Assembly: GCF_018137945.1 (NCBI RefSeq)
Contig: NZ_CP073089.1
Coordinates: 3,534,001-3,598,000 of the forward strand
Reading direction: 5' to 3'
DNA: 64,000 nucleotides
DNA from: Brevibacterium sp. W7.2
GTDB taxonomy: Bacteria > Actinomycetota > Actinomycetes > Actinomycetales > Brevibacteriaceae
The position numbers and the translations under genes are program-made. This document shows, piece by piece, positions 50,156 to 60,304 of the stretch (position 1 is its first letter; every line of letters begins with the position of its first letter). The notes under the pieces were generated by a model. The model had not been told where the DNA came from, searched no databases, and saw only the letters and a list, made by a program, of their open reading frames with translations.

Positions 50156-51252
50156 GGATCACCGCCGTCGAGACCGTGCCCTACCGCATCCCCATGCGCA
50201 AACCGCTCGCGTTCGCCAGCGGCGCCGTCGACCACATCGAGCACGTCCTGCTCCGCCTGCACACCGACGACGGGCTGACCGGCTGCGCCGACATCCCGCC
50301 CCGGCCCTACACGTACGGGGAGACCCTGGCCTCCGTCATCGCCGTCATCGACGGCGTCTTCGCCGAGGCGCTCCTCGGCGCCGATCCCCTCGACCGGGCC
50401 GGCATCCACGCCCACCTGCGCCGCACCGTCGGCAACCAGACCGCGAAGGGCGGCATCGACGTCGCCCTCTGGGACCTCATCGGGCAGGCGGCCGGAGTGT
50501 CCGTGCACCGGCTCCTCGGCGGGTACTGCGAGTCGCTCGCGGTGACCCACATGCTCGGGTTCGCCCCCACCGAGGCGGTCGTCGACGAGGCGCTCGCGTT
50601 CATCGACACGCACGGGGTGCGGTCGTTCAAGATCAAGGTCGGCAGGCGCCCGGTCGGCGTCGACGTCGACCTCGTCACCGCGCTGCGGGAGGCCGTGGGC
50701 CCCGATGTCCTCCTCTACCTCGACGCCAACCGCGGGTGGACGGCCACCGAGGCCGCACAGATGCTCGCGGCCACGCCCGGGGCGGATCTGCGGTTCTTCG
50801 AGGAGCCCGACGACGCCGCCGAGGTGCTCGGCCGCCGGCGCCTCGTCGCGACCTCCCCGATCCCGATCGTCGCCGACGAGTCGGCACCCGATCTCGGCGC
50901 GGCGGCCCGGGAGATCCACACGGGAGGGGCGAGCGCCCTGTCGATCAAGACTGCGCGCACCGGGTTCACGGAGTCGGGCAAGATCCTCGCCTTCGCCGAG
51001 GCGCTCGGCCTCGACGTCCTCATGGGCAACCAGATCGACACGCAGCTCGGGAGCATCGCCACCGTGACCTTCGGTGCCGCCTTCGAGCACTCCTCGCGCT
51101 ACCCCGCGGAGCTCTCGAACTTCCTCGACATGGCCGACGACCTCGCCGCCGAACCGCTGCGCATCGTCGACGGTCGCGTCGCCGCCCCCACCGACCCGGG
51201 GGTCGGCACGGTCGTCGATGAGGACAAGCTCGCCCACTACCGCATCGACTGA
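50152..51252 (+). CDS. catB: Muconate cycloisomerase (enolase superfamily)
   Basis: 366 aa. Catalytic K-x-K in SFKIKVGRRP (near residue 160), metal ligands in YLDANRGW, FFEEPDD and VADESAPD, and second base Lys in LSIKTARTG, all in the muconate-lactonising-enzyme order. It cyclises cis,cis-muconate to muconolactone. The N-terminus VPYRIPMRKPLAFASG is typical of this subgroup. Relatives include dipeptide epimerases, but the cat context is decisive. Confidence 0.92.
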   Translation: MRITAVETVPYRIPMRKPLAFASGAVDHIEHVLLRLHTDDGLTGCADIPPRPYTYGETLASVIAVIDGVFAEALLGADPLDRAGIHAHLRRTVGNQTAKGGIDVALWDLIGQAAGVSVHRLLGGYCESLAVTHMLGFAPTEAVVDEALAFIDTHGVRSFKIKVGRRPVGVDVDLVTALREAVGPDVLLYLDANRGWTATEAAQMLAATPGADLRFFEEPDDAAEVLGRRRLVATSPIPIVADESAPDLGAAAREIHTGGASALSIKTARTGFTESGKILAFAEALGLDVLMGNQIDTQLGSIATVTFGAAFEHSSRYPAELSNFLDMADDLAAEPLRIVDGRVAAPTDPGVGTVVDEDKLAHYRID

Positions 51253-51285
51253 CCCGCCCGACTCCGCTGTCCCGCCCGACGACGA
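51250..51285. repeat. Degenerate 18-bp tandem repeat starting at the catB stop
   Basis: TGACCCGCCCGACTCCGC (51250-51267) and TGTCCCGCCCGACGACGC (51268-51285) match at 15 of 18 positions. Confidence 0.6.
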
Positions 51286-51314
51286 CGCAGAGTCGACAAC
51301 CGAAGGAGCCTCCC

Positions 51315-51590
51315 ATGCTGTACCTCGTGAGAATGGACGTCACCCTTCCCACCGACCTCTCCGCGGCAGAGACGACGGAGCTGCTCGCCCGCGAGAAGGC
51401 CTACTCCCAGGAGCTGCAACGCGACGGCCGGTGGAAGGAGATCTGGCGCATCGTCGGGGAGTACGCGAACTACTCGGTCTTCGACGTGACCGACAACGAC
51501 GAACTCCATGAGCTGCTCAGCGGCCTGCCGCTCTTCCCGCACATGCGCATCCATGTCACACCCCTGGCCACCCACCCCTCCCACATCTGA
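51315..51590 (+). CDS. catC: Muconolactone delta-isomerase
   Basis: 91 aa, the family's fixed length. MLYLVRMDVTLPTDL opens the ferredoxin-like fold; the conserved LQRDGRWKEIWRIVGEYAN and SGLPLFPHMRIHVTPLATHPS close it. It isomerises muconolactone to 3-oxoadipate enol-lactone. AAGGAG precedes the ATG. The next pathway enzymes (pcaD, pcaIJ, pcaF) are not in the window. Confidence 0.95.
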   Translation: MLYLVRMDVTLPTDLSAAETTELLAREKAYSQELQRDGRWKEIWRIVGEYANYSVFDVTDNDELHELLSGLPLFPHMRIHVTPLATHPSHI

Positions 51591-52493
<903 letters not shown>

Positions 52494-52511
52494 GGACTCC
52501 TCGCGCGCTGA

Positions 52512-52557
52512 GCTGACGGTCGCCTCGGCGGGGAATATCGCCGAGGCGGCCGTCAGC
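52512..52557. terminator. Long bidirectional terminator between catA and the dehydrogenase
   Basis: A 19-bp stem (52512-52530 with 52539-52557) with a single G-U pair and an 8-nt loop. It contains the recurrent CGCCGAGGCG motif on both arms. Confidence 0.85.
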
Positions 52558-52559
52558 GT

Positions 52560-53654
52560 CTAGAAGCGCGTGATGATCGAGCGGATGACCTCGCCCTTCT
52601 TCAGCTTGTCGTAGGCCTCGTCGACGTCGTCGATGGAGATCTCCTGGCTGATGAGCCCGTCGAGGTTGAGCCGCCCCTGCATGTAGAGGTCGGCGTACAT
52701 CGGGATGTCGCGTTTGAGGTTCGTCGATCCCATGCTCACGCCCTGCACACTGGCATGGCTGACGAGGGCGGCGAGCGAGGTGTCGAGGGTGACCGTGGCA
52801 TCGGGCTTGGCGATGCCGATGAGGTAGGCGTGCCCGCCGACGCGGCGCAGCGCGATCGCCTGCTCCTGGGTGGCCGGCAGTCCGATGACCTCGAACGCGT
52901 GGTCGACCCCTCCCCCGGTGAGCTCCCTGACGGTCTCGACGGCGTCGACCTGTGAGGAGTTGATGACCTCGGTGGCGCCGAAGCTCTTCGCGACCTCGAG
53001 CTTCGCGTCGATGATGTCGATGGCGATGACGTGCGTGGCTCCGGCCAGGAGCGCGCCGGAGATGACGTTGAGCCCCACCCCGCCGGTGCCGATGACGGCC
53101 ACGGAATCGCCGACGCGCACACCGGCGGTGTTGATCGCCGATCCGGCCCCGGTGACGACCGCGCACCCGATGATCGCCGCCTGCGGGAACGGGAGATCGT
53201 CGCGGACGACGGCGAGCTGGTTCTCGTGGACGAGCGCCTGGGAGGCGAAGCCGCCGAGACCCCACCCCGAGGCGATCGCCGTGCCGTCCTCGGCGCTCAG
53301 GCGCGACGGTTCGTCCGGTCCGCGCACCGTCGCCTGCGGGTTCGGGCACTCGTAGGTGCGCCCCGACAGGCACGTCGTGCACACCCCGCAGAACTGGATG
53401 AGGCAGCCGACGACGTGGTCGCCGACTTCGATCGTCGTGACCTCGGAGCCGACCGCCTCGACGACTCCGGCGATCTCATGGCCGAACACGGCGGGAAAGG
53501 GAAAGCCGTAGCCGCTCTCGACGATGTGGAGGTCGGAATGGCAGAGACCCGACGCCCTGACATCGATGAGGACCTCGCGCTCGCGCGGTTCGTCGATGTC
53601 GACGTCCCGCGTGGTGAACGGTGCGCCGACGCCCTCGGACACAGATGCTCGCAT
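52560..53654 (-). CDS. Zinc-dependent alcohol dehydrogenase (class III-like, long form)
   Basis: 364 aa. Catalytic zinc ligands in GLCHSDLH, GHEIAG and GCAVVTGAG; structural-zinc cysteines in FCGVCTTCLSGRTYEC; Rossmann GTGGVGLNVISGALLAGA with Asp in IAIDIID, favouring NAD+. It resembles the actinobacterial NDMA-dependent/aryl-alcohol dehydrogenase branch; substrate undetermined. ATG 53654 has AAAGGAG. Convergent with the cat operon; an aromatic-alcohol role would fit the neighbourhood but is not shown. Confidence 0.85.
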   Translation of the reverse strand: MRASVSEGVGAPFTTRDVDIDEPREREVLIDVRASGLCHSDLHIVESGYGFPFPAVFGHEIAGVVEAVGSEVTTIEVGDHVVGCLIQFCGVCTTCLSGRTYECPNPQATVRGPDEPSRLSAEDGTAIASGWGLGGFASQALVHENQLAVVRDDLPFPQAAIIGCAVVTGAGSAINTAGVRVGDSVAVIGTGGVGLNVISGALLAGATHVIAIDIIDAKLEVAKSFGATEVINSSQVDAVETVRELTGGGVDHAFEVIGLPATQEQAIALRRVGGHAYLIGIAKPDATVTLDTSLAALVSHASVQGVSMGSTNLKRDIPMYADLYMQGRLNLDGLISQEISIDDVDEAYDKLKKGEVIRSIITRF

Positions 53655-54035
53655 GGTTGCTCCTTTGCAATCGTGGCGGTGATCGAACCGGTGGCGATGA
53701 CGTCCGCCGGTTCGCGGTGACCAGCCGACGATCACGCAGGCAGAGCAGTGACACAACGGTCGGCACCCGATTTTGAGCGTACGCCCGATCAGGGTCAGTG
53801 TCGATGAATTGCCGGTGATCAGTCGGTGCGCGGCCCCTGCCGCGGGGCGATGGGCTTACCGGGCCGACCGAGGACTTACTACCGATCAGTCGTTCTGTTC
53901 GGTAGGATGTGTGGCGCCGGTCACCATACGGGCACCCCGTCCTGGTCGACCCCCGCGGCTCCACCGAAGCCCGGGCGGTCGGCTGTTCGCGCACTCTCAC
54001 CGCCGAGATCCACGACAGAACAGGAATGCAGACCT
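53655..54035. other. Divergent intergenic region, dehydrogenase and secreted lipase
   Basis: No gene seen. An inverted repeat CTACCGA (53879-53885)/TCGGTAG (53899-53905) lies over a possible -10 (TAGGAT, 53903-53908) for the lipase. GATCAGTCG occurs twice, near 53818 and 53884. Confidence 0.45.
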
Positions 54036-55478
54036 ATGAGCACACGTCGACCGACAATGACTCCGCCCCTGCGACGACTGACCACGATGGGCACCGCCGC
54101 AGTCGCCGGCCTCGCGCTGGCGGTGGGCACGATCGCGACCCCGGCCCACGCCGCCGACCCCGTTCCGACGACGGACGCCGAAGCCGAACGCCTCAATGAC
54201 GAGCGGGCCGCCGAGGATCCCGCCGAACTCGATCGCAGCAGCGTTCCCGCCGGAGTGAGCGTCGAACAGGCACGGTCGGTCGTCGAATCCTCCGACGAGA
54301 TCACCGTCGCCGATGTCGAATACGCGGCCGCCGTCGAGGACCTCCCGGCATCCGGTGTCCCCGCGGACTTCTATGAGACTCCCGCCACGCTGCCGGAGGA
54401 GAACGGCGCAGTCGTCAGGCAGGCCGAATCCGACTTCTACCTCGACCCCGTCCGGCTCATCAGGCACAACGCGAAGACGACGACGTTCATGTACCGCACC
54501 ACCGACGAACGCGGCACTGCCCGTGCCGCCACCGCCACCCTGCTCAGCCCCGCGAACTCCGACGGCCCGGCGCAGGACGCCGTCGTCATCGCCCCGGGCA
54601 CGCAGGGCACTGCCGACAAGTGCGCTCCCAGCCGACAGCTGAGCATGGGCACGGAGTACGAGGGCATCGGGGTGACCTCGGCGCTGGCCGCCGACCGTCC
54701 GGTCATCGTCGTCGACTACATCGGACTCGGCACCGAGGGTCCGCACCGCTACCTCAACCGCGTCGAAGAGGGCCGAGCCGTGCTCGACGCCGCCCGCGCC
54801 GTCCAACAGGTCGAGGGAAGCGGCATCGATGCGGAGACGCAGCTGCAGCTGCGCGGCTACTCCCAGGGCGGGCAGGCGACGGCGGCGGCCCTCGAACTCG
54901 CCGCGGAGTGGGCGCCCGAGCTCAACCTCACCTCCGCCTCGGCGGGGGCCGCTCCGACCGACCTCAACGACGCCGTCGGCAGCCTCTCGGGCGTCTACAC
55001 CGGTTTCCTCCTCTTCGGGGCGGATTCGTTCGCGGAGCAGGCGAGCATCGACCTCAGCGAGCACCTCAACGAGCAGGGCCAGGAGACGGTCGAGCGCGCC
55101 GCCGGCCAGTGCACGGTCGAAGCCGTTCTCACCAACGCCTTCGTCGACACGAGCACGCTGACGAAGAACGGCGGGGACTTCCAGCAGCTCGTCGAGGAGG
55201 AGTTCACCGCAGTCCTCGACGAGCAGCGGTTGGGCACGGCGGCGATCCCGGACATTCCCGTCCTCGTCAACCACAGCCGCCTCGACGACGTCGTGCCCTT
55301 CGCGCAGGGCCGGGGGCTCGCCGCGGCCTGGTGCGATGCGGGCAGGTCGGTGACCTTCGCCGACAATCTCGCGCCCACGCACATCGGCGGGTACCTCGCC
55401 TCGCTGCCGCGCGTCGAGGCGTTCACGTCGACGACCTTCGCCGGTCGGTCACCGCTCAACAGCTGCTGGCGGCTCTGA
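54036..55478 (+). CDS. Secreted lipase/esterase (LIP-type alpha/beta hydrolase)
   Basis: 480 aa. Signal peptide about residues 1-40 with a cationic start, hydrophobic GTAAVAGLALAVGTIATP core and AHA-type cleavage. The mature protein has an acidic leader, then a secretory-lipase domain: DAVVIAPGTQG, RPVIVVDYIGLGTEG, nucleophile elbow RGYSQGGQAT (G-x-S-x-G), acid in HSRLDDVVPF and His in PTHIGGYLAS. Members hydrolyse triglycerides or esters outside the cell. ATG 54036 has AGGA about 10 nt upstream; an ATG seven codons in is possible. Confidence 0.85.
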   Translation: MSTRRPTMTPPLRRLTTMGTAAVAGLALAVGTIATPAHAADPVPTTDAEAERLNDERAAEDPAELDRSSVPAGVSVEQARSVVESSDEITVADVEYAAAVEDLPASGVPADFYETPATLPEENGAVVRQAESDFYLDPVRLIRHNAKTTTFMYRTTDERGTARAATATLLSPANSDGPAQDAVVIAPGTQGTADKCAPSRQLSMGTEYEGIGVTSALAADRPVIVVDYIGLGTEGPHRYLNRVEEGRAVLDAARAVQQVEGSGIDAETQLQLRGYSQGGQATAAALELAAEWAPELNLTSASAGAAPTDLNDAVGSLSGVYTGFLLFGADSFAEQASIDLSEHLNEQGQETVERAAGQCTVEAVLTNAFVDTSTLTKNGGDFQQLVEEEFTAVLDEQRLGTAAIPDIPVLVNHSRLDDVVPFAQGRGLAAAWCDAGRSVTFADNLAPTHIGGYLASLPRVEAFTSTTFAGRSPLNSCWRL

Positions 55479-55490
55479 TCCCGCGGGCTC

Positions 55491-55523
55491 AGCCGAGCAT
55501 CCGAGCCGGCCGGAGGCTCGGCT
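55491..55523. terminator. Terminator between lipase and DUF1345 genes
   Basis: AGCCGAGC (55491-55498) pairs with GCTCGGCT (55516-55523), with a further CCGG/CCGG inner stem; convergent genes. Confidence 0.6.
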
Positions 55524-56211
55524 ACGCCTCCATGACGTAGGAGAGGATCATCGACACGAGTGTGGCGACGACGACGGAGTTGAAGGCGAACGCGACGATG
55601 ACGTTGGTGCGCACGAGTCTCCACCCGGCGCGGGTGATGGCTCGGCCCGGCAGCGCCGCCGTCATCGTCGAGGTGAGCACGGAGAACGTCAGGTAGTCGC
55701 TGAAGGCCCGATCCTCTTCCATGTCGAACTCGAGGTGGCGTGCCGCCTGGCTTCCGCCGTCCCGCAGGTCGAGGCGCATGTAGTCGAGGGCGAACGAGTA
55801 GACCATGACCGCCCACGAGGCGATGACGTTGGCGACGCCGAGGGCACCGGCGATGACGGTCTCCTCGCTCGATCCGAGGGTGACGAGGTAGACGTTGAGC
55901 ATGATGGCGACGAAGGCGGCGACGAGCGTCCACGACACGGCACCGCCGCCGCCGAAGAGGATCGACGTCCAGCGGCGCCTGCGTGCGATGGCCCAGCGCG
56001 AGTGGACGGTGAGCTCCGTCTCCGTGAGGTCCTGCAGTCCGGCATGGGTCCAGAGGAGGTAGACCAGCGCGTACACCGGCCACGCGACGAGGAAGACGGC
56101 GATGAGTCGCTGCGTCGCATCGACGAAACCGGCTGAATCGGCGCCGAAAGGGGAGAATCCGAGACCGACGATGACGACGACCCCGACGAGCAGGGCGGGG
56201 ATCATGCTCAC
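55522..56211 (-). CDS. DUF1345 membrane protein
   Basis: 229 aa, five or so helices. The family text is in THAGLQDLTETELTVHSRW, LDYMRLDLRDGG, and EDRAFSDYLTFSVLTSTMTA. Function unknown. GTG 56211 is the longest start; ATG 56205 two codons later is equally possible, and neither has a clear ribosome-binding site. Confidence 0.75.
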   Translation of the reverse strand: MSMIPALLVGVVVIVGLGFSPFGADSAGFVDATQRLIAVFLVAWPVYALVYLLWTHAGLQDLTETELTVHSRWAIARRRRWTSILFGGGGAVSWTLVAAFVAIMLNVYLVTLGSSEETVIAGALGVANVIASWAVMVYSFALDYMRLDLRDGGSQAARHLEFDMEEDRAFSDYLTFSVLTSTMTAALPGRAITRAGWRLVRTNVIVAFAFNSVVVATLVSMILSYVMEA

Positions 56212-56383
56212 CGATGAGCGCGTGTCATCGGAGATCGTGATGATCTGGCTGTGGCGGGGTCGCAGGCGCAGGACGGCTCCGGTTCACTCGATGTCGGCTG
56301 GTCAACTCACCCTAGTCGACCAGCACCCGGTGGTTCCGTCAGCCACTCGGCTCTGACATGCCGCGGACCGTACACTGACGACC

Positions 56384-56926
56384 ATGAGCGCCGACGTCAT
56401 CATCCTCGCCGGACCTCCGGGAGCCGGGAAGTCGACGACAGCCCGCGCCCTGGCGCACGATTTCCCACGGTCCGTCCACCTGCACACCGACGACTTCTGG
56501 CATTTCATCGCCGCCGGCGCCATCCCGCCCTACCTGCCGGAGTCCGAGGCGCAGAACCACACGGTCATGGAGGTCATCGTCCACGCTGCCGCGATCTACG
56601 CGCGGGGCGACTACACCGTCATCGTCGATGGGATCGTCGGACCGTGGATGCTCGATCACTTCCGGGTTCTCACCCGGCACCCTGATCCTCTGCCCGTCCA
56701 CTACCTCATCCTCCGTCCGAGCCGAGAGGTCGCTCTCGACCGCGCCACCGCGCGCACCGGTCCCGATGACCTCACCGACGAGGAGCCGATCACGACGATG
56801 TGGGATCAGTTCAGCCACCTCGGCGAGCTGGAGGACCACGTCATCGACAGCAGCATTCAGACCTCGGAGCAGACGCTCGCCGCTGTCCGCGACGCCGTGG
56901 GGACGGCGACGTTCCGCCTGCGGTGA
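56384..56926 (+). CDS. P-loop kinase (zeta-toxin/AAA_33-like)
   Basis: 180 aa. Walker A is AGPPGAGKSTTARAL at the N-terminus, the Asp/Asp pair is in HLHTDDFWHFI, and the lid Arg segment is RPSREVALDRATART. This is the layout of small kinases such as gluconate or chloramphenicol phosphotransferases and zeta toxins; no antitoxin gene is adjacent, so a metabolic or resistance kinase is more likely. TACACT (56371-56376) is 7 nt before the ATG: leaderless. Confidence 0.8.
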   Translation: MSADVIILAGPPGAGKSTTARALAHDFPRSVHLHTDDFWHFIAAGAIPPYLPESEAQNHTVMEVIVHAAAIYARGDYTVIVDGIVGPWMLDHFRVLTRHPDPLPVHYLILRPSREVALDRATARTGPDDLTDEEPITTMWDQFSHLGELEDHVIDSSIQTSEQTLAAVRDAVGTATFRLR

Positions 56927-56945
56927 CGACGCTGCTGCACTGGGC

Positions 56946-58142
56946 TCATCCGGCCTCGACCCACTCCCTGAGCTTCGTCAGCCCCTCGACGATGTCACTT
57001 TCGCCGATGCCCGAGTAGGCGAGCCGGATGTACTTCTGCTCCTCCCCCGGCTGCGGGCGACCGAAGTGCTCGCGGGTGCAGAACGAGACCCCGGTGTCGT
57101 GGAGGGCCTGGGTGGAGAAGTCGGAGAGGGTCGCGATCCCCTTGCTCGCCATCGCCTCGGTGACGTCGGGGAAGATGTAGAACGTCGATTCCGGCACGGC
57201 GACCTCCATGCCGGGGATCGCGTTGATGAGCGAGCACGCGGCGTCGCGGCGGGCGCGGAGCACGTCGAGCATCTCCGCGACGGGCTCCTGCGGACCCTGC
57301 AGCGCCGAGATCCCCGCCCACTGGACGTAGTGGGTCGTGCACGATTCGTCGTTCGTGTTCATCGTCGAGATCGCCTCGGCGACCTCCTTCGGGGCCACCG
57401 CACACCCGAGCCGGGACCCGGTCATCGCGAACTTCTTCGAGAACGTGTAGAGGATGACGGTGCGCTCGCGCATCCCCGGCAGGGCGGCGATCGACGCGGA
57501 CTCGCCGCCGTAGCGCATCTCGAAGTACGCCTCATCGGAGAGCACCCAGAGGTCATGCTCGGCGGCGATCTGCGCGATCGCCTCCCGCTCCCCCGGCGTC
57601 GACTCCGCGGAGATGGGATTCTGCAGATCGTTGTAGATGATCGCCACCGTCGTCTCGTCGATCGAGGCCCGCAGATGGTCGAGGTCGATGGCGAACCCGT
57701 CGGCGGTCGGCACGTACCGGTACGGCAGCGCCCGCCCGCCGAGGTATTCGATCTGCGACTCATAGATCGGGAATCCGGGATTCGGGTAGAGCACGGACTG
57801 ACCGGGATCCATGACCGCCTGGAGGAACTTCGTGATGACCGGCTTGCCCCCGGTGGTGACGACCACCTCGGCGGGATCGATGTCGAGACCGCGCCGGGAT
57901 CCGATGTCCTCAGCGAGCGCGGCCCGCAGCTCGGGGATCCCCGGCCCCGGACAGTACCCGGTCCTGCCGTCCGTGATCGCCCGGTTCATCGCCTCGACAA
58001 TGTGCGGAGCCATCGGAAAATCGAGATCGCCGAGGTGGAACGGATAGACCCGATTCCCCTGCGCCTTCCAATCGGCGGCGGCCTGGGCGACGCGGAAAGC
58101 GGTTTCCGTGCCGAGGTCATTCAGTCGCTGGGCAGTCTTCAT
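56946..58142 (-). CDS. PLP-dependent aminotransferase, class I/II
   Basis: 398 aa. Schiff-base Lys in YTFSKKFAMTGSRLG, Asn/Asp/Tyr in IIYNDLQNPIS and LSDEAYFEM, Arg near YIRLAYSG. N-terminal FHLGDLDFPMAPHI and GYCPGPGIPELR are standard. Probably an aspartate- or aromatic-type enzyme; substrate unknown. It lies 138 bp downstream of the cupin gene and is presumably the last gene of the permease-amidase operon. ATG 58142 has AAGGAG. Confidence 0.85.
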   Translation of the reverse strand: MKTAQRLNDLGTETAFRVAQAAADWKAQGNRVYPFHLGDLDFPMAPHIVEAMNRAITDGRTGYCPGPGIPELRAALAEDIGSRRGLDIDPAEVVVTTGGKPVITKFLQAVMDPGQSVLYPNPGFPIYESQIEYLGGRALPYRYVPTADGFAIDLDHLRASIDETTVAIIYNDLQNPISAESTPGEREAIAQIAAEHDLWVLSDEAYFEMRYGGESASIAALPGMRERTVILYTFSKKFAMTGSRLGCAVAPKEVAEAISTMNTNDESCTTHYVQWAGISALQGPQEPVAEMLDVLRARRDAACSLINAIPGMEVAVPESTFYIFPDVTEAMASKGIATLSDFSTQALHDTGVSFCTREHFGRPQPGEEQKYIRLAYSGIGESDIVEGLTKLREWVEAG

Positions 58143-58280
58143 CGGCGGCTCCTTCGAACGCCCGCTCCCCGGCAGCGATGCCGGAAGGAACGGTGGTGCA
58201 GCTGGTGGGAGGCGACGCACTCCGCGCGGAGCAGTGGGCGGCGCCTTCCTCACACGATAGACGACCGCGTCAAGGGGTCC

Positions 58281-58634
58281 TCACTCGGTGACGCCGATGA
58301 AGACCTTCCGCGTCGGTTCGAGCGTCACCCAGCGCCCGGCGAAGCCCTGCGGGATCGTGAACGCCTCACCGGGGCCGTACTCGAAGCGCTCGGTGCCATC
58401 GCGGCTCTCGACGGCGACCCGACCGGAGACGATGACGCAGAATTCCCGGTACGGCCACGAGTCGAACTCGACCCAGCCGGGTTCGCCCGCCCAGCGTCCG
58501 GCGACGCTGGTCGGCCCGGTCTCGACCCGGAACTCCGTCTCCGTCCACCCCTCGGAGTGGGCGTCGTAGTCGGCGAGGTCGGGGATGACGGCCCGGTCGG
58601 CCGCCTCGGTGAGTGTCTGGACGGTGGCAGTCAT
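58281..58634 (-). CDS. Single-domain cupin (DUF861/EutQ-like)
   Basis: 117 aa. The cupin core WPYREFCVIVSGRVAVESRDG and GPGEAFTIPQGFAGRWVTLE matches the DUF861 group, which includes (S)-ureidoglycine aminohydrolase-like proteins. The usual metal His residues are mostly replaced, so it may bind ligand without metal. ATGA overlap with the upstream amidase-like gene. Confidence 0.78.
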   Translation of the reverse strand: MTATVQTLTEAADRAVIPDLADYDAHSEGWTETEFRVETGPTSVAGRWAGEPGWVEFDSWPYREFCVIVSGRVAVESRDGTERFEYGPGEAFTIPQGFAGRWVTLEPTRKVFIGVTE

Positions 58635-60304
58635 GAGGTCTCCTTCTCTGATGCGGTGTGTTCGGCGGCGTGGAGTTCGGCGGCGTGGGCGGCGCCGGTG
58701 GTCCCGGAACCGATGAAGCGGTCGAGGACGTTGCGGGTGATCGTCGTGACGAACGGGTCGTTCGCGGCCAGGCCGTAGGGCCAGTCGGTCGTGCCGGCGC
58801 AGTAGACCTCACCGTCGCCGCGGGTGAACGCGGCCATCATCGCCGAGCCGTAGCCGTTGCCCTGGTGGTGCGGGGGTGGGCCGTCGGGGTAGATGCCGGC
58901 GAAGAGATCGGCGAGCTCGGCCGCGGGCGCCCCGATCGGGACGCGGCCGCCCCACCGGTCCTCCCCGCCGGAGACCGCGGGGGCCATCGCGATGATCTCG
59001 AGGTTCTCCGGTGCCCCGTCATCGCCGGTGGCATACGGCAGGCCGTGGCGGAACGTGTAGTCGCAGCCGTCGACCTCGAAGGCCGCGATGCACAGGGGCG
59101 CTTGGCCGAAGACGTCGCCGTAGTAGAGGTCGGTGCCAGCCAGTGACCAGTGGTTCTCCCGGTAGACGGTGAAGCCGCCGCTGCCGCGGGGCACCGCCGA
59201 GCCGTACCGGATGTACGCGCCGCCGAGCCCGGTCAGGCCCATCGTCGCCGCCCCCGGTCGGCCGATCGCCGGGGCATCCCACGCTGTCGTCAGCCGGCTC
59301 GGGTCGGTCTCGGCGATCGGGTCGGCCGTCGGGTCCTTGAAGCACGTCTGCACGCCCTCATCGAGGTCGAGGCGGACCTGCCACACGTAGTTGCCGCCGA
59401 ACCGGGCGACGTGACCGCCGGCCTCGACGTAGGCGTCGAGGGTGTCGCGCATCTCCCACGACCAGTACTCGTCGTGGCCGACGATGACGACGCAGCCGTA
59501 CCCGTCGAGCACGTCGGGTTCGGCGTGGAGTTCGACCTGGGTGATGTGACCGACCCGGTAGCCCTGGTCCTCGGCCCACACCGTGAACGGACGCTCGTAG
59601 GTCGCCCAGCCGGCGTCGTTGTGGTGGCGGGAGTACCCGCGCTGCCACGCCCATTCGTACGTCGGATGCCGCGGCTCCCAACCGATCGGCACGCTGACGT
59701 CGAGGTGGGCGTTGCGGGGTGCGCCGACCGGTTTGCGCAGCATGCCGCGGGCGATCGGGCGCCGCATCGACGAGTACGGGGAGGGGATGTCGTTGCGGTC
59801 GCCGTCGGGCAGCCCCCGGTAGTGGTTGCCGCCGCCCCAGTCGTTGTAGGCGAGCATCGTCGAGGTGGCGTGGACGAGGAGGACGTCGACGTCGGCGGGA
59901 CCGGCCGGGCGGACGATGAAGAAGGACTCGTGCTCGACGTCGCGACCGTGGTCATCGGTCGTGGAGAAGACGACGAGGTAGTATCCGGGAGCGAAGTCCG
60001 CGCTCAGCTCGACCTGCAGCGAGCTCGACCACCCGCACCCGCTCGCGTACGCGTCCGCGGGGGTCTCCTGCCGTGTTCCCGGCAGGCCGGTGGCGGTGAA
60101 GACGGTTTCGGGGCGGGCGCCGTCGCGGATGATCGCGACATCGAAGGTCTCCGCCGTCGTGTGCACCCGGAGGTCGACGGTCTCCCCGGACCGGTAGGCG
60201 AACCGGTCGCTGTAGCCCCAGAGTTCGGTGGTGTCGGGGTATTCGCCGGGGCGTTCGATGAGCCCTCTCGGGGTCGACCAGGCGTAGTCGATGCGTGCGC
60301 TCAT
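58631..60304 (-). CDS. N,N-dimethylformamidase beta-subunit-like protein
   Basis: 557 aa. It resembles the large subunit of DMF amidohydrolase: N-terminal beta-sandwich (RSGETVDLRVHTT), a HATSTMLAYNDWGGGNHY segment, VVIVGHDEYWSWEMRD, GGHVARFGGNYVWQ and the C-terminal WPYGLAANDPFVTTITRNVL. In known DMFases this fold carries a mononuclear Fe site; the Tyr/His/Glu-rich GHDEYWSWE is consistent. No small alpha subunit is encoded nearby, so the enzyme may act alone on another amide. ATGA overlaps on both sides. Confidence 0.82.
   Translation of the reverse strand: MSARIDYAWSTPRGLIERPGEYPDTTELWGYSDRFAYRSGETVDLRVHTTAETFDVAIIRDGARPETVFTATGLPGTRQETPADAYASGCGWSSSLQVELSADFAPGYYLVVFSTTDDHGRDVEHESFFIVRPAGPADVDVLLVHATSTMLAYNDWGGGNHYRGLPDGDRNDIPSPYSSMRRPIARGMLRKPVGAPRNAHLDVSVPIGWEPRHPTYEWAWQRGYSRHHNDAGWATYERPFTVWAEDQGYRVGHITQVELHAEPDVLDGYGCVVIVGHDEYWSWEMRDTLDAYVEAGGHVARFGGNYVWQVRLDLDEGVQTCFKDPTADPIAETDPSRLTTAWDAPAIGRPGAATMGLTGLGGAYIRYGSAVPRGSGGFTVYRENHWSLAGTDLYYGDVFGQAPLCIAAFEVDGCDYTFRHGLPYATGDDGAPENLEIIAMAPAVSGGEDRWGGRVPIGAPAAELADLFAGIYPDGPPPHHQGNGYGSAMMAAFTRGDGEVYCAGTTDWPYGLAANDPFVTTITRNVLDRFIGSGTTGAAHAAELHAAEHTASEKETS

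Noticed and set aside
56384..56926. Zeta toxin of a toxin-antitoxin pair
   Set aside because: No epsilon-like or other small antitoxin gene is adjacent, and the fold is shared by many metabolic kinases.
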